DNA from: an uncultured Flavobacteriaceae bacterium
GTDB lineage: Bacteria > Bacteroidota > Bacteroidia > Flavobacteriales > Flavobacteriaceae
Assembly: GCA_938009735.1 (NCBI GenBank)
Contig: CALLIG010000091.1
Location: 1-39,547 of the forward strand
Direction of reading: 5' to 3'
DNA: 39,547 nt
Below, in pieces: positions 27,461 to 36,360 of the stretch. The translations under genes and the position numbers were made by a program. The notes under the pieces were generated by a model. The model was not told the origin of the DNA and searched no databases. It saw nothing but the letters and a program-made list of their open reading frames with translations. Every line of letters begins with the position of its first letter. Positions within the stretch are counted from its first letter, which is position 1.

Positions 27461-28171
27461 ATGGGAAGAGCTTTTGAATTTCGAAAGGCTAGAAAAATGA
27501 AACGATGGTCAGCCATGTCTAAGGCCTTTACACGTATTGGCAAAGACATTGTTATGGCTGTAAAAGAAGGAGGCCCAGACCCTGATTCGAATTCTAAGCT
27601 TCGTGCAGTTATTCAGAATGGAAAGTCTGTCAACATGCCCAAAGACAATATTGAGCGTGCTATAAAGCGTGCTAGTGATAAAAACTTAGGTGATTTCAAG
27701 GAAATTTTATTTGAAGGTTACGCACCTCATGGCATTGCTATATTGGTAGAAACCGCGACAGATAACAATACACGAACCGTAGCAAATGTGAGAAGTTATT
27801 TCAATAAGTGCAACGGAAACCTAGGTACTTCAGGTTCTGTTGAATTTATGTTCGACCATACTTGTAATTTTAGAATTCCTGCAGAAGGTATTGACCCTGA
27901 AGAGCTAGAATTAGAAATGATTGATTTTGGTGCAGAAGAGGTTTTTGTTGATGACGATGGTATTTTAATTTATGCGCCCTTTGAAAGTTTTGGGGCTATT
28001 CAAAAGGAATTAGAAACTCGTCAACTCGAGATTCTATCTTCTGGTTTTGAACGCATTCCTCAAGTGACCAAGCAACTCTCTGAAGAAGAAGCTGCTGATG
28101 TAGAAAAGCTTCTAGAAAAGATTGAAGAAGATGATGATGTACAGAATGTATATCATACCATGCAAGAATAA
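27461..28171 (+). CDS. YebC/PmpR-family protein (TACO1-like)
   Basis: A 236-residue cytoplasmic protein with the typical start MGRAFEFRKARKMKRWSAM, GKSVNMPKDNIERAIKRA near residue 50-67 and GTSGSVEFMFDH near 120-131. Members were described as DNA-binding regulators; recent work in the family points to relief of ribosome stalling on proline-rich stretches. Which applies here cannot be decided from sequence. The gene is downstream of the heptamer repeat and ends at a convergent terminator. The presence of F at position 5 (FEFRKA rather than HKW) marks a Bacteroidetes subgroup variant. Confidence 0.93.
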   Translation: MGRAFEFRKARKMKRWSAMSKAFTRIGKDIVMAVKEGGPDPDSNSKLRAVIQNGKSVNMPKDNIERAIKRASDKNLGDFKEILFEGYAPHGIAILVETATDNNTRTVANVRSYFNKCNGNLGTSGSVEFMFDHTCNFRIPAEGIDPEELELEMIDFGAEEVFVDDDGILIYAPFESFGAIQKELETRQLEILSSGFERIPQVTKQLSEEEAADVEKLLEKIEEDDDVQNVYHTMQE

Positions 28172-28228
28172 AATTAGAGGCAAGACCGCTGCGCTGCAAG
28201 AACAAAGAGAAAAAATGAAATAAAAAAA

Positions 28229-28255
28229 GCGACCTGAAATTCAGGTCGCGTTTTT
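28229..28255. terminator. Bidirectional terminator between convergent genes
   Basis: GCGACCTGAA (28229-28238) pairs with TTCAGGTCGC (28240-28249), flanked by seven A on the left and five T (28251-28255) on the right. It serves the YebC-family gene and, on the minus strand, the large T9SS cargo gene that ends at 28273. Confidence 0.9.
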
Positions 28256-28272
28256 AACACGTGAGACTTACA

Positions 28273-31200
28273 TTATTGTTTTTTAATGAGCATTTGCCCA
28301 CTATGAGCACTCCCTTTTATATCTATGGCTTTAATGAAGTAATTACCAGATTGTAATGACTTGACATCAAGATTATATATTTCGCCTTGTCTCGTTTTTT
28401 CGCCCTTAAAGGTTCGTACTAGTCGACCATGCGTATCATAAATTACTATGCTCATTAGTTCAACAGGAGTATCAAAACTTAGATTAGCTCTAATATTCGA
28501 AGGGTTTGGAGAAATAATCAAGCTATTTACACTTTTTCCATCTCGTTCGGTATCCACAATTTCGAAATTAATGGTCAAGGAAGTTCCCATTTCACCATTC
28601 ATTCTATCTAGAGAATATGGTACAGCAGTTACCGCGTAGGTACCAAGAACAAAATCGCTGCCTTTATAATTTCCTATTGGTAAATCTTGAAATAATGCAT
28701 AAGGAACCAGGCTCTCTGTTCGCTCAGTTGTGATGGCACCAGCTAATGATAATCTTACACTTTCTACATCATCAGTAGTAATAGCGCGAATATCTAAATG
28801 AACTGTTGGCAAATCATTAATATAGATCATCATTCCTTCTTCAATTAAAAATAAATCTTCATTGGTATCTGCATTTACTAACATAAACGCTGTTACTGAC
28901 AAATTTGGATCAACCAATTCAAAATTGATATCAAACGGATTCCCTAATTCACCTTTAGCACTATCTAAAGAATACGGTACTCCGGTAACCGTATACGCTC
29001 CTACAACAAAATCATTTCCTTTGTAATCACCAATAGGTAAATCTTGAAACAACGCATACGGAATTAAACTCTCCGTTCGCGAGGAAGTCTGTGCGCCTGA
29101 TAATGATAATCGAACACTCTCTACCGAAGCTGACGTATTTGCACGAATATCTAATCTTAATGTTGGTAGGCTATTAATATCTATGACCATTCCCTCTTCA
29201 AGATCAAATAAATCTTCGTTAGTCTCCGCATTAACAAGTGTATAGCTTTCAACAGCTAATACTTCTGCTGATGTTACTTCTATTTCACCGGTTGCAGAAT
29301 TCTCACAACCTGTCAATTCATCAATGTAGGTATAGGTGATTTCATAAATGCCTTTTCCAACGGATGGATTAAATTCTCCGTCTTCAACTCCCTCCCCGCT
29401 ATAACTCCCACCAAATGGTTGCCCTTCAAAAAGTACGATGGACTCGTCGGTATCTAAAACTGGATCAAATGGAAGCATTGTAACTTCAGGAAGCTCAGGA
29501 TCACTCATACTAAATATCAACACAGCAGAACAATTATTAGCATCAATTGCCGTAACTGTATAATTGCCAGCTGACAATTCAGAAGCCATATCACTATTTA
29601 ATTGTTCATCATGACTCCAAACAAAGTTTATTGGGGCTACTCCCCCATTGGTCGCAACAATTGCAGCGCCGTCTGTACCTGTACAGGTCAAAATATCTGT
29701 AATAACATCTAATACAATTTCAAAATCTTGACAACTATCAGTTAAACTAAAGTTGATAGTAAACGGATTACCAATATATCCTCTTAGACTATCATCAGAA
29801 TACGGAATTGCTGTGGCCATATAATCTCCTATTACAAAATCACTTCCTTTATAATCTCCGATAGGTAAATCTTGAAACATAGCATACGGGAGTAGACTTT
29901 CTGTTCTTGAATTACTTAAGGCTCCGGCTATAGAAAGTCGCACACTTTCAACATCTTCGGTGGTATTTGCTCTAATATCTAAATGCATAGTCGGTAACGA
30001 ATTGATATCAATTTGCATACCTTCATCTATGGTAAATAAATCTTCATTGGTATCAGCATTTATTAAAGTAAAACTGAGTACTTCAAAATCGTTGATCTCA
30101 ATAGGATTAACAATTATGGTCTCTGCAATGACTGTAGTATTTACACCATCACTCACTTGATATATCACAGTAAAAGGTCCGCCTTCTTGCGAGGTATCAA
30201 CTAATTCATCGTCTGTAATATCTGTAGTTGTAATACTTTCATCAACTATGTTTGTTACTAAGCCCACAAAGTAGGTATCGCCAACTTCTAATTCTGTTGT
30301 GAAATCTGATGTATTTCCATTTACTTCAAAAGTAGGAGCTGTTACATCTTCTTCTATTTGTACGTCTACAATCCATTCTTGAGTTGTGCCGTCTTGAGCC
30401 GTCACAATATAAGCTTGAGTTGTACTAAAATCAACAGGTATACCAATTCCAGCGACAGCTGTTGCATAAGTTGATATTTCAAATTCAGGTATTAAAGCGG
30501 TAACATCTGTACCAATGGGCACTACTAATTGAATTGTGTTATTTTCTTGATCAATTTCTGTTTCTCCTATTTGACCATCGATAACAAATGATGTGATTTC
30601 ATTTTCTTCAGAAGGAACAAAACTAACCGTAACGGTTTGTGTGCATTCTGCCATATTCCCTGAGCTATCAACAGCCACCCAAGTAATAATCGTTTCTCCT
30701 ACAGGGTATAATGCATCTAATTCTTCTCCATCCATTCGAACACCACTTAAGGACACATCGGTATCACAAAGATCAGAAGCAGTTGCACTACTAAATTCGG
30801 CCATTACTGAATCGCCATCTAAACTTATTGCTTCTATGTTTTCAGGACAATTAACAATAGGATTAGTTTCATCAACAATTATAATTACTTGCAAGCAAGG
30901 TTCTGAAGTGTTTCCTGCTTCATCAATTGCCGTCCAAGAAATGGTTGTTTCTCCTAAGGGAAAAGGAAAAAACAAATCTAATCCGTCACTACGCTCTCCG
31001 TTTAAGGTTAATTGACCATCACTATTATCAGTTGCTTCAGGTAATTCTACTGAAAAACTAGCATCACAACTTTCTGAATCTGTGGGCATTGTAAAACCTT
31101 CAGGGCATATAATTATAGGTTTTTCGGTATCTTCTAGGCCAGCTTGCACTCCTGGAGAACCAATATCAGCGCCTGAATTATCATGAAGTTCTATACTTAC

Positions 31201-31773
31201 ATAAGCATTATTTAAAGGCGTTTCTACACCATCAACACTTAACATCCAATTAGCACCCGTCTCATTATCTAAATCAAGCCCCATTAGAAAAATAGATGAC
31301 ATTCCATCATCATTTGGCCAGCCTTCATCTGTATTTTTATATGCTACATTTTCAAAAGCATTCAATTGTGTTTGATGATCGCCATCATAACTCTGATAAC
31401 TATCCCATATTCCAATGGCATCTCCAGAGTTTCCTAAAGTCGGCCAATTACTAACTGCAATTAAATCGACATCACCCCATACCTCTTCAAATTGTTCTGC
31501 AGCTATATCATCTGCATCAAAAAGAATGGCTGATTGTTGAGGATTTAAAAGTCCTGACATAATATTTGAAGTGGCCAATTCCGTTCCTGAAGCGTCATCC
31601 AAAACATAACCAGATAAATCTATAGTCTCCGAACCAGCATTATATATTTCTATCCATTCCCAAGGATTATCTCCCCCACCTGGGTTATACATAATTTCTG
31701 TAATCTTCAAGTCTTGGCCGAAGCTAATTATCGTGAAAAGGAATGAAATAAAGAAGAGCGTAATTTGTTTCAT
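28273..31773 (-). CDS. Secreted lamin-tail domain protein with HYR and triplicate modules, T9SS C-terminal domain
   Basis: A 1166-residue exported protein of unknown function. In order: signal peptide (1-20, ending SFGQ); lamin-tail domain (about 22-165, KITEIMYNPGG ... WEWIEIYNAG); two HYR domains (about 217-389); an Ig-like/DUF5018-type region to about 475; a DUF5011-like segment; module copy 1 (about 564-678); a SprB-like repeat (about 680-755) and PKD-like region; copies 2 (about 841-954) and 3 (about 960-1073); and a type A sorting domain (about 1080-1166) with NPSNIRANLSFDTP and an IKKQ end. The sorting domain sends it through type IX secretion to the surface. The module includes VESVRLSLSGA and RTESLIPYALFQDLPIGDY, seen in many bacterial adhesin-like proteins. 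No catalytic domain is present; an adhesive or scaffold role is likely. Confidence 0.9.
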   Translation of the reverse strand: MKQITLFFISFLFTIISFGQDLKITEIMYNPGGGDNPWEWIEIYNAGSETIDLSGYVLDDASGTELATSNIMSGLLNPQQSAILFDADDIAAEQFEEVWGDVDLIAVSNWPTLGNSGDAIGIWDSYQSYDGDHQTQLNAFENVAYKNTDEGWPNDDGMSSIFLMGLDLDNETGANWMLSVDGVETPLNNAYVSIELHDNSGADIGSPGVQAGLEDTEKPIIICPEGFTMPTDSESCDASFSVELPEATDNSDGQLTLNGERSDGLDLFFPFPLGETTISWTAIDEAGNTSEPCLQVIIIVDETNPIVNCPENIEAISLDGDSVMAEFSSATASDLCDTDVSLSGVRMDGEELDALYPVGETIITWVAVDSSGNMAECTQTVTVSFVPSEENEITSFVIDGQIGETEIDQENNTIQLVVPIGTDVTALIPEFEISTYATAVAGIGIPVDFSTTQAYIVTAQDGTTQEWIVDVQIEEDVTAPTFEVNGNTSDFTTELEVGDTYFVGLVTNIVDESITTTDITDDELVDTSQEGGPFTVIYQVSDGVNTTVIAETIIVNPIEINDFEVLSFTLINADTNEDLFTIDEGMQIDINSLPTMHLDIRANTTEDVESVRLSIAGALSNSRTESLLPYAMFQDLPIGDYKGSDFVIGDYMATAIPYSDDSLRGYIGNPFTINFSLTDSCQDFEIVLDVITDILTCTGTDGAAIVATNGGVAPINFVWSHDEQLNSDMASELSAGNYTVTAIDANNCSAVLIFSMSDPELPEVTMLPFDPVLDTDESIVLFEGQPFGGSYSGEGVEDGEFNPSVGKGIYEITYTYIDELTGCENSATGEIEVTSAEVLAVESYTLVNAETNEDLFDLEEGMVIDINSLPTLRLDIRANTSASVESVRLSLSGAQTSSRTESLIPYALFQDLPIGDYKGNDFVVGAYTVTGVPYSLDSAKGELGNPFDINFELVDPNLSVTAFMLVNADTNEDLFLIEEGMMIYINDLPTVHLDIRAITTDDVESVRLSLAGAITTERTESLVPYALFQDLPIGNYKGSDFVLGTYAVTAVPYSLDRMNGEMGTSLTINFEIVDTERDGKSVNSLIISPNPSNIRANLSFDTPVELMSIVIYDTHGRLVRTFKGEKTRQGEIYNLDVKSLQSGNYFIKAIDIKGSAHSGQMLIKKQ
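28552..28893 (-). repeat. Module copy 3 of three (about 114 codons)
   Basis: Third copy, with NADTNEDLFLIEEGM, RTESLVPYALFQDLPIGNYKG and PYSLDRMNGEMGTSLTINF. It directly precedes the sorting domain. Confidence 0.85.
28909..29250 (-). repeat. Module copy 2 of three (about 114 codons)
   Basis: Second copy, with NAETNEDLF, RTESLIPYALFQDLPIGDYKG and PYSLDSAKGELGNPFDINF. It adjoins copy 3 with only a few residues between. Confidence 0.85.
29738..30080 (-). repeat. Module copy 1 of three (about 114 codons)
   Basis: First copy of the module, shared landmarks NADTNEDLF, RTESLLPYAMFQDLPIGDYKG and a PYSDDSLRGYIGNPFTINF end. Copies 2 and 3 lie at 28909-29250 and 28552-28893. It is separated from copy 2 by a SprB-like repeat and a PKD-like region. 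Confidence 0.85.
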
Positions 31774-31964
31774 CTTAAAATTAAATTAATAGTTTGTATT
31801 TTTTTTCTTACAAATATTAACGAAAGCTATTTCGATATATTATACGAAAAATTCGATTAACTGTCTGATTTATAAGATGAACGGTAAAAATATCGTTACT
31901 ATTTAAGTGTTTTTAATTTTGTAATTATTATGATACAACTACGACTCAATACCTAAATTTCATA

Positions 31965-32477
31965 ATGAAAAATATGCGCTATCTCTGTCTTTTATTTAGT
32001 CTAACCTTTTTAACTGCAATTCAATCACAAGACATGAGTTCGGAAAAATTAACCGATCTAATTACCAAAGTTTCAGACACGATAATAACGAGTGGAAATT
32101 CAATACAATTTTCTTACAAACAAAGACCTTTGTACTGCATTTATGATGAAAACGCGAACAGAATGCGTATAATATCCCCGATTATTGAGACAAAAGATTT
32201 AGAAGAAGAACAATTATTAAATGCCTTAGTAGCAAATTTTCATTCAGCATTAGATGTGAAATATGCGCTTAGTGATGAAGTTATGTGGTCTGTTTTTATA
32301 CATCCGTTAAAAGAATTACAAGATCATCAAGTTTTAGATGCTATAGATCAAGTTTATGCTGCTAGCATTACTTTCGGAAGTTCGTACTCTAGTACAAATT
32401 TGGTTTTTCCGGGGAATACAAAAAAGAAAGAATATCCTAAACTTAAAAGGATAGAGAAGATTGAAAAGTTAGATTAA
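31965..32477 (+). CDS. Small exported protein of unknown function
   Basis: A 170-residue protein with a signal peptide (MKNMRYLCLLFSLTFLTAIQSQ) and a mature mixed alpha/beta domain. The core reads NRMRIISPIIETKDLEEEQLLNAL then VANFHSALDVKYALSDEVMWSVF and ends TFGSSYSSTNLVFPG; this faintly recalls the YbjN/type III chaperone-like fold, which is only an impression. It ends in a Lys-rich tail. It is divergent from the T9SS gene across 191 AT-rich bases in which I see no clear promoter, and its stop overlaps that of the convergent acyltransferase by 4 bases. Function unknown. Confidence 0.75.
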   Translation: MKNMRYLCLLFSLTFLTAIQSQDMSSEKLTDLITKVSDTIITSGNSIQFSYKQRPLYCIYDENANRMRIISPIIETKDLEEEQLLNALVANFHSALDVKYALSDEVMWSVFIHPLKELQDHQVLDAIDQVYAASITFGSSYSSTNLVFPGNTKKKEYPKLKRIEKIEKLD

Positions 32478-33019
32478 CTATAACTGTAAGCGGCAACTTT
32501 ACCGTTTACTCCTTTAAAAAAAGCATCTATCTTATCAAAATCAGCTTCTAAATCATCTGAAGTAGTGATGGGTTCAGCAATCTTTACCTGTTTGTTTTCA
32601 AAATCAAAGGCTACCATTAAAATGGGAACATCAGCAGCTTTGGCTATATAATAGAATCCGGTTCTGAGTTTTTGAACTTTTTTTCGAGTGCCTTCTGGGG
32701 CCAATGCCAATCGAAAAACATCCTTTTCTTCAAAAACCTTAGCAGTAGCTGTTACAAAATCTGTCGACTTGGTTCGATCAATAGGTGTACCACCCATCCA
32801 ACGAAAATACCACCCGAAAGGGGCTCTGAACAAGCTTTTCTTTCCGACGAAGTTGATTTCAGCTCTCCAAACATTTCGAATAATAATACCAATGTAGAAG
32901 TCATGCCAACTTGTGTGCGGCACAACTGCAACTACGCATTTTTTAAGATGTAAAGGAAAATCCCCTTGGATCTTCCATCCCATTAACTTGAAGTATATAA
33001 ATTTAGCGATTGCATGCAT
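32474..33019 (-). CDS. PlsC-type 1-acyl-glycerol-3-phosphate acyltransferase-like protein
   Basis: A 181-residue membrane-associated acyltransferase of the short Bacteroidetes type. The catalytic HX4D is in VVPHTSWHDFYIGI near residue 35-40, and the glycerol-phosphate-binding EGTR in LALAPEGTRKK near 107-117. Full-length PlsC is longer (about 240), and the N-terminus here lacks a long membrane anchor, so acyl acceptor and lysophosphatidate specificity are inferred. It lies 52 bases behind the KdnB-like gene on the same strand. Its stop overlaps that of the convergent exported protein at a shared TTAA. An acylation step in lipid or LPS synthesis is plausible. Confidence 0.85.
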   Translation of the reverse strand: MHAIAKFIYFKLMGWKIQGDFPLHLKKCVVAVVPHTSWHDFYIGIIIRNVWRAEINFVGKKSLFRAPFGWYFRWMGGTPIDRTKSTDFVTATAKVFEEKDVFRLALAPEGTRKKVQKLRTGFYYIAKAADVPILMVAFDFENKQVKIAEPITTSDDLEADFDKIDAFFKGVNGKVAAYSYS

Positions 33020-33071
33020 AAGGTAAAAAATTCAATAGCATTCAAATGCCATTAGTACGGTGTAAATAAAT

Positions 33072-34205
33072 TTATATTTTTTCGTAAATCGAACGTAGCT
33101 TTTCCTCAGTAATAGTAGCTCTCCAGTTTGGTCCTAAAGCGTTTTCCCATAACGGATGCATGCCTATTGCTACCGAAATCATGGTATTAAAGTCACTATC
33201 GCTAAGATTCGAACAAATACCTGTTGGAAGTTTTATGTCATGTTTTGCTATCATTTTATTAAATAGCGTTACACCTTCTGGATAAAACTCAGACAAATGT
33301 TGAAAAACCAAACAGTTACCAATTCCATGTTTCACACCTAGTAAATAACCCAAGCCATAACTTAATGCATGAGCAACACCTACTTGAGAATATGCTATAC
33401 TCATGCCACCATGCCAAGAAGCCATCATCAACTTATCGCGAGAATCTTCTGGCGATATATCACCAAGAAATACATCATGACATAACTCTAAAGCCTTTTC
33501 ACCATAGCTCTGACTAAATGCATTGAGGTAAGTGCCATTTAATGATTCGATACAATGTATATAACAATCCATACCAGTATAAAACCATTGTTCTTTTGAA
33601 ACATCTTGGGTTAAATTAGGATCTAATATAACTTGATCAAAAGTGGTGAAATCTGAATTGATTCCTAATTTTTTATCCGGACCTAATAAAACGGTTGTTC
33701 TTGAAACTTCAGCTCCTGTTCCACTAATGGTCGGAATACCTACGTGATAAATTGCAGGTTTTTGCACCAAATCCCATCCTTGGTATTCAGCTGCTCCTCC
33801 TTTATTTGTGAGCATTATGGCAACTGCTTTTGATAAATCTAACAGGGTACCTCCACCTATGCCTACAATACCAGATGGTAATTCAGAAAAACTTTCTAAT
33901 ATTTTATTTACCAAAGCATCTACTTGTGTAGTTTTCGGTTCTTCATTAGCCGAAACAAAAATAATTTGATCACTAAAAATCAATGGTATTCTATCAGCCA
34001 ATGCTTTTCCCTCGAACACATCATCTACTAAAAAAATAAACGGAGCATCGGAATGAGCTCGTTTTGACAATAAAATAGCTCCCAATTGATCAAAACTATC
34101 GGCACCAAAAACCACTCTTGGAACCATTGGAAAATTACGATAAGTCGTCCCTTTTGCGGAAAGCTGCTTTTCAGCCTTAATGTCCTTCTTTACATCCATA
34201 GTCAA
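33072..34205 (-). CDS. kdnB: Iron-dependent Kdo 8-oxidase-like alcohol dehydrogenase (KdnB family)
   Basis: Group III metal-dependent alcohol dehydrogenase of 377 residues. Its landmarks, RNFPMVPRVVFGADSF at the start, GIGGGTLLDLSKAVAIMLTN near 117-136, AEYQGWDLVQKPAIYHVGIPT, then ISGTGAEVSRTTVL, DQWFYTGMDCYIHC-like EQWFYTGMDCYIHCIES and HALSYGLGYLLGVKHGIGNC, closely follow Shewanella KdnB, which oxidises Kdo at C8 before transamination to 8-amino-Kdo. Metal-binding Asp and His residues are visible in the last two segments. It lies 2 bases after the HAD gene and downstream of kdsB in one operon, matching a Kdo-modifying role. The aminotransferase partner KdnA is not in the window. Confidence 0.8.
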   Translation of the reverse strand: MTMDVKKDIKAEKQLSAKGTTYRNFPMVPRVVFGADSFDQLGAILLSKRAHSDAPFIFLVDDVFEGKALADRIPLIFSDQIIFVSANEEPKTTQVDALVNKILESFSELPSGIVGIGGGTLLDLSKAVAIMLTNKGGAAEYQGWDLVQKPAIYHVGIPTISGTGAEVSRTTVLLGPDKKLGINSDFTTFDQVILDPNLTQDVSKEQWFYTGMDCYIHCIESLNGTYLNAFSQSYGEKALELCHDVFLGDISPEDSRDKLMMASWHGGMSIAYSQVGVAHALSYGLGYLLGVKHGIGNCLVFQHLSEFYPEGVTLFNKMIAKHDIKLPTGICSNLSDSDFNTMISVAIGMHPLWENALGPNWRATITEEKLRSIYEKI

Positions 34206-34207
34206 AA

Positions 34208-34906
34208 TTAAAAATACTTTAAAATATCGCTTAAAGTATTAATTTTCAAATATTTAAATTCGTCTTCATTAATCGTTACTTCCTCATGCTGCCAAGTGGT
34301 ATGAAACGGGACGTGTACCGCTTGCGCACCTATATTAATTAGTGGTAATACATCTGATTTCAGAGAATTACCTATCATTAAAAATTCTTTTACATCTATC
34401 TCTAAATGATCGAGCAAATGTATATAGTTTTCTTCTTTCTTATCACTTAATACTTCAATATGATGAAAGTATTTTGATAATCCTGATCGTTTAATTTTTC
34501 GTTCTTGATCTAGCAAATCACCTTTGGTTAAAACAATCAAACGGTACTTGCTACTCAATTGTTCGAGAACCTCCTTTACACCAGGTAATAACTCAACTGG
34601 TTGCATAATCATCTCCTTACCTAGATTCAAAATTTTAGAAATCGTTGCTTGCGATATCGTATTATTCGATAAATCTAAAGCCGATTCTATCATAGAAAGC
34701 ATAAAACCTTTCACTCCATAACCATATACCTCTAGGTTCTTCATTTCCATTTTAAAGAGCTCCTGATCGATCTTGTTCTTGGTCTCAAAACCATCTAAAA
34801 GACTAGCAAATTTTTCCTCTGCATCTCTAAAATAGGTTTCATTAACCCATAAAGTATCATCTGCATCAAAACCAATAACTTTAATCTTACTAAAATCTAC
34901 TTCCAT
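34208..34906 (-). CDS. HAD-superfamily phosphatase
   Basis: A 232-residue HAD hydrolase with helical cap. Motif I is [14 protein letters not shown] (D14 nucleophile region), motif II VLTKGD, and the C-terminal motif [18 protein letters not shown] carries the metal-binding Asp. The substrate is not predictable from motifs. It overlaps kdsB by 10 bases and is 2 bases from the KdnB-like gene, so all three are translated together; a Kdo-pathway phosphatase (for example acting on Kdo-8-phosphate in place of KdsC) is a reasonable hypothesis, but this HAD is larger than, and different from, the capless KdsC type. Confidence 0.88.
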   Translation of the reverse strand: MEVDFSKIKVIGFDADDTLWVNETYFRDAEEKFASLLDGFETKNKIDQELFKMEMKNLEVYGYGVKGFMLSMIESALDLSNNTISQATISKILNLGKEMIMQPVELLPGVKEVLEQLSSKYRLIVLTKGDLLDQERKIKRSGLSKYFHHIEVLSDKKEENYIHLLDHLEIDVKEFLMIGNSLKSDVLPLINIGAQAVHVPFHTTWQHEEVTINEDEFKYLKINTLSDILKYF

Positions 34907-35625
34907 GCTGCTTGCGCTCTTTTCAGATCTTCAGGCGTATCTATTTCAATACCACTAACATTGGTTTCTACCATTTTTATTTTCTTACCATATTCTAAAT
35001 AACGAATAGCTTCAATCTTTTCAGTCGCTTCTAGTTCAAGCATGGGTAGTCTCTGAAAATCCATCAAAGCGCTTTTACGAAAAGCATAAATACCTTTATG
35101 TTTATAATAAGGAGCGTCTATTTCTTTTGCTCTAGGATAAGGAATTGGTGACCTCGAAAAATATAAAGCAAAATTTCGATTATCAACAATCACCTTTACA
35201 GTATTCGGATTTTCTATTTCTTCGCTATCAGATATACGCACCATAAGCGAAGCTAGATCGATTTCTGATTTAGTATCCGTCTTAAAAACTGCTAAAACTC
35301 CAGCCAAACTTTTTTTATCTGTAAATGGCTCATCACCTTGAACATTGACAATTATATCGACATCCATATTAGTAACGGCTTCTGCAATACGATCACTACC
35401 ACATTCATGTTCTTTAAGACTCATAATGGCCTTACCGCCTGCTTCAGTTATAACATCAAAAATTATGCTACTATCGGTAACTACATAAACCTCATCAAAC
35501 AATTCGGTATTTATTGCAGCCTCGTATGTTCTCAAGATTACTGGTTTTCCAGAAAGATCTTGCATTAATTTCGCTGGAAATCTTGATGCCGCATACCGCG
35601 CAGGTATCATCGCAATTATTTTCAC
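34897..35625 (-). CDS. kdsB: 3-deoxy-manno-octulosonate cytidylyltransferase
   Basis: Activates Kdo, or its 8-amino derivative, as the CMP sugar for lipid A core assembly. The 242 residues show the family N-terminus [28 protein letters not shown] near residue 76-84 and VNVQGDEPF near 92-100, and a C-terminal [13 protein letters not shown]. It overlaps the HAD gene by 10 bases and follows the DUF4126 gene by 23. In Shewanella, KdsB prefers the 8-amino sugar made by KdnA/KdnB; whether this enzyme has that preference cannot be read from the sequence. Confidence 0.96.
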   Translation of the reverse strand: MKIIAMIPARYAASRFPAKLMQDLSGKPVILRTYEAAINTELFDEVYVVTDSSIIFDVITEAGGKAIMSLKEHECGSDRIAEAVTNMDVDIIVNVQGDEPFTDKKSLAGVLAVFKTDTKSEIDLASLMVRISDSEEIENPNTVKVIVDNRNFALYFSRSPIPYPRAKEIDAPYYKHKGIYAFRKSALMDFQRLPMLELEATEKIEAIRYLEYGKKIKMVETNVSGIEIDTPEDLKRAQAAWK

Positions 35626-35648
35626 AATTCTTGAGTTTTAATGGGAAA

Positions 35649-36218
35649 TTATGTTTTGGCTCTAGGCCGTATTTTTCTATAGATTCGGAAAATGATAAAC
35701 AGGATAATAATCACTAAAATCACAGCAATTACTGGTGCAAAAATAGACGCCGCAGTAACGGCAACTGCAGTTCCTGTTTCTACGGTTGAAACAATTGGAT
35801 TGCCTAATCCACCAGTTGAGGTAGAAGATGCAAGTCTTGTCGTCGCGCCCGCTCCTTTTATAGCAGTAGCGGTTCCACCGCCAGCAATAATCGCCAACGA
35901 CCATGTAACCATAGGATCTAAACCTGCAACCGTACTAACCATTACAGCTGTACCTGCAATAGCTGCCAAAGGTATTGCTATGCTATCAAGCAAATTATCT
36001 ACCCAAGGAATAAAATAGCCAAAAATTTCAATCAACATCGCCACGCCTAATGTAATTAGCGCTGCTAGGCTTCCAATCCATTGCCAACTTTCATTGAGCT
36101 CCCACTCACCAAAAAAAGCTGCAAGGCTCAAAGCAAATAAGGGAAGAAAAATTCTAAAACCTACAGAAGCTGCAAGCCCTATTCCTAAAAATATACTAGT
36201 AACGGTTTCGGCTGTCAT
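35649..36218 (-). CDS. DUF4126-family membrane protein
   Basis: A 189-residue inner-membrane protein with several hydrophobic helices, including LGIGLAASVGFRIFLPLFAL at residues 11-30 and VIAVILVIIILFIIFRI near the C-terminus. A Gly/Ala/Thr-rich central segment (IIAGGGTATAIKGAGATTR) follows the second half of the bundle, and the C-terminal tail is basic (RKIRPRAKT). The family has no established function. It is the first gene of the kdsB operon on the minus strand. The intergenic region before it (36219-36360) shows no clear promoter box. Confidence 0.85.
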   Translation of the reverse strand: MTAETVTSIFLGIGLAASVGFRIFLPLFALSLAAFFGEWELNESWQWIGSLAALITLGVAMLIEIFGYFIPWVDNLLDSIAIPLAAIAGTAVMVSTVAGLDPMVTWSLAIIAGGGTATAIKGAGATTRLASSTSTGGLGNPIVSTVETGTAVAVTAASIFAPVIAVILVIIILFIIFRIYRKIRPRAKT

Positions 36219-36360
36219 TATTTTTATTCAAAATTTAATATAGAAAACTTTACAGTCTTCAGGTCAACCAAATACTTAAGTCATCCTATTTATTTAGTAA
36301 CAAATTTTATACCATTGTTACACATGTCTTTTGAACATATATATTCATAACGAATTTAAC

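Noticed and set aside
30593-31015. 140-codon plus-strand frame inside the T9SS cargo gene
   Set aside because: Antisense to the HYR region; low-complexity Ser/Thr-rich product with no start context or family pattern.
35677-36018. Two frames (minus and plus) overlapping the DUF4126 gene, one rich in Cys, Trp and Tyr
   Set aside because: Shadows of the Gly/Ala/Thr-rich DUF4126 codons; the DUF4126 frame has the coherent membrane protein.
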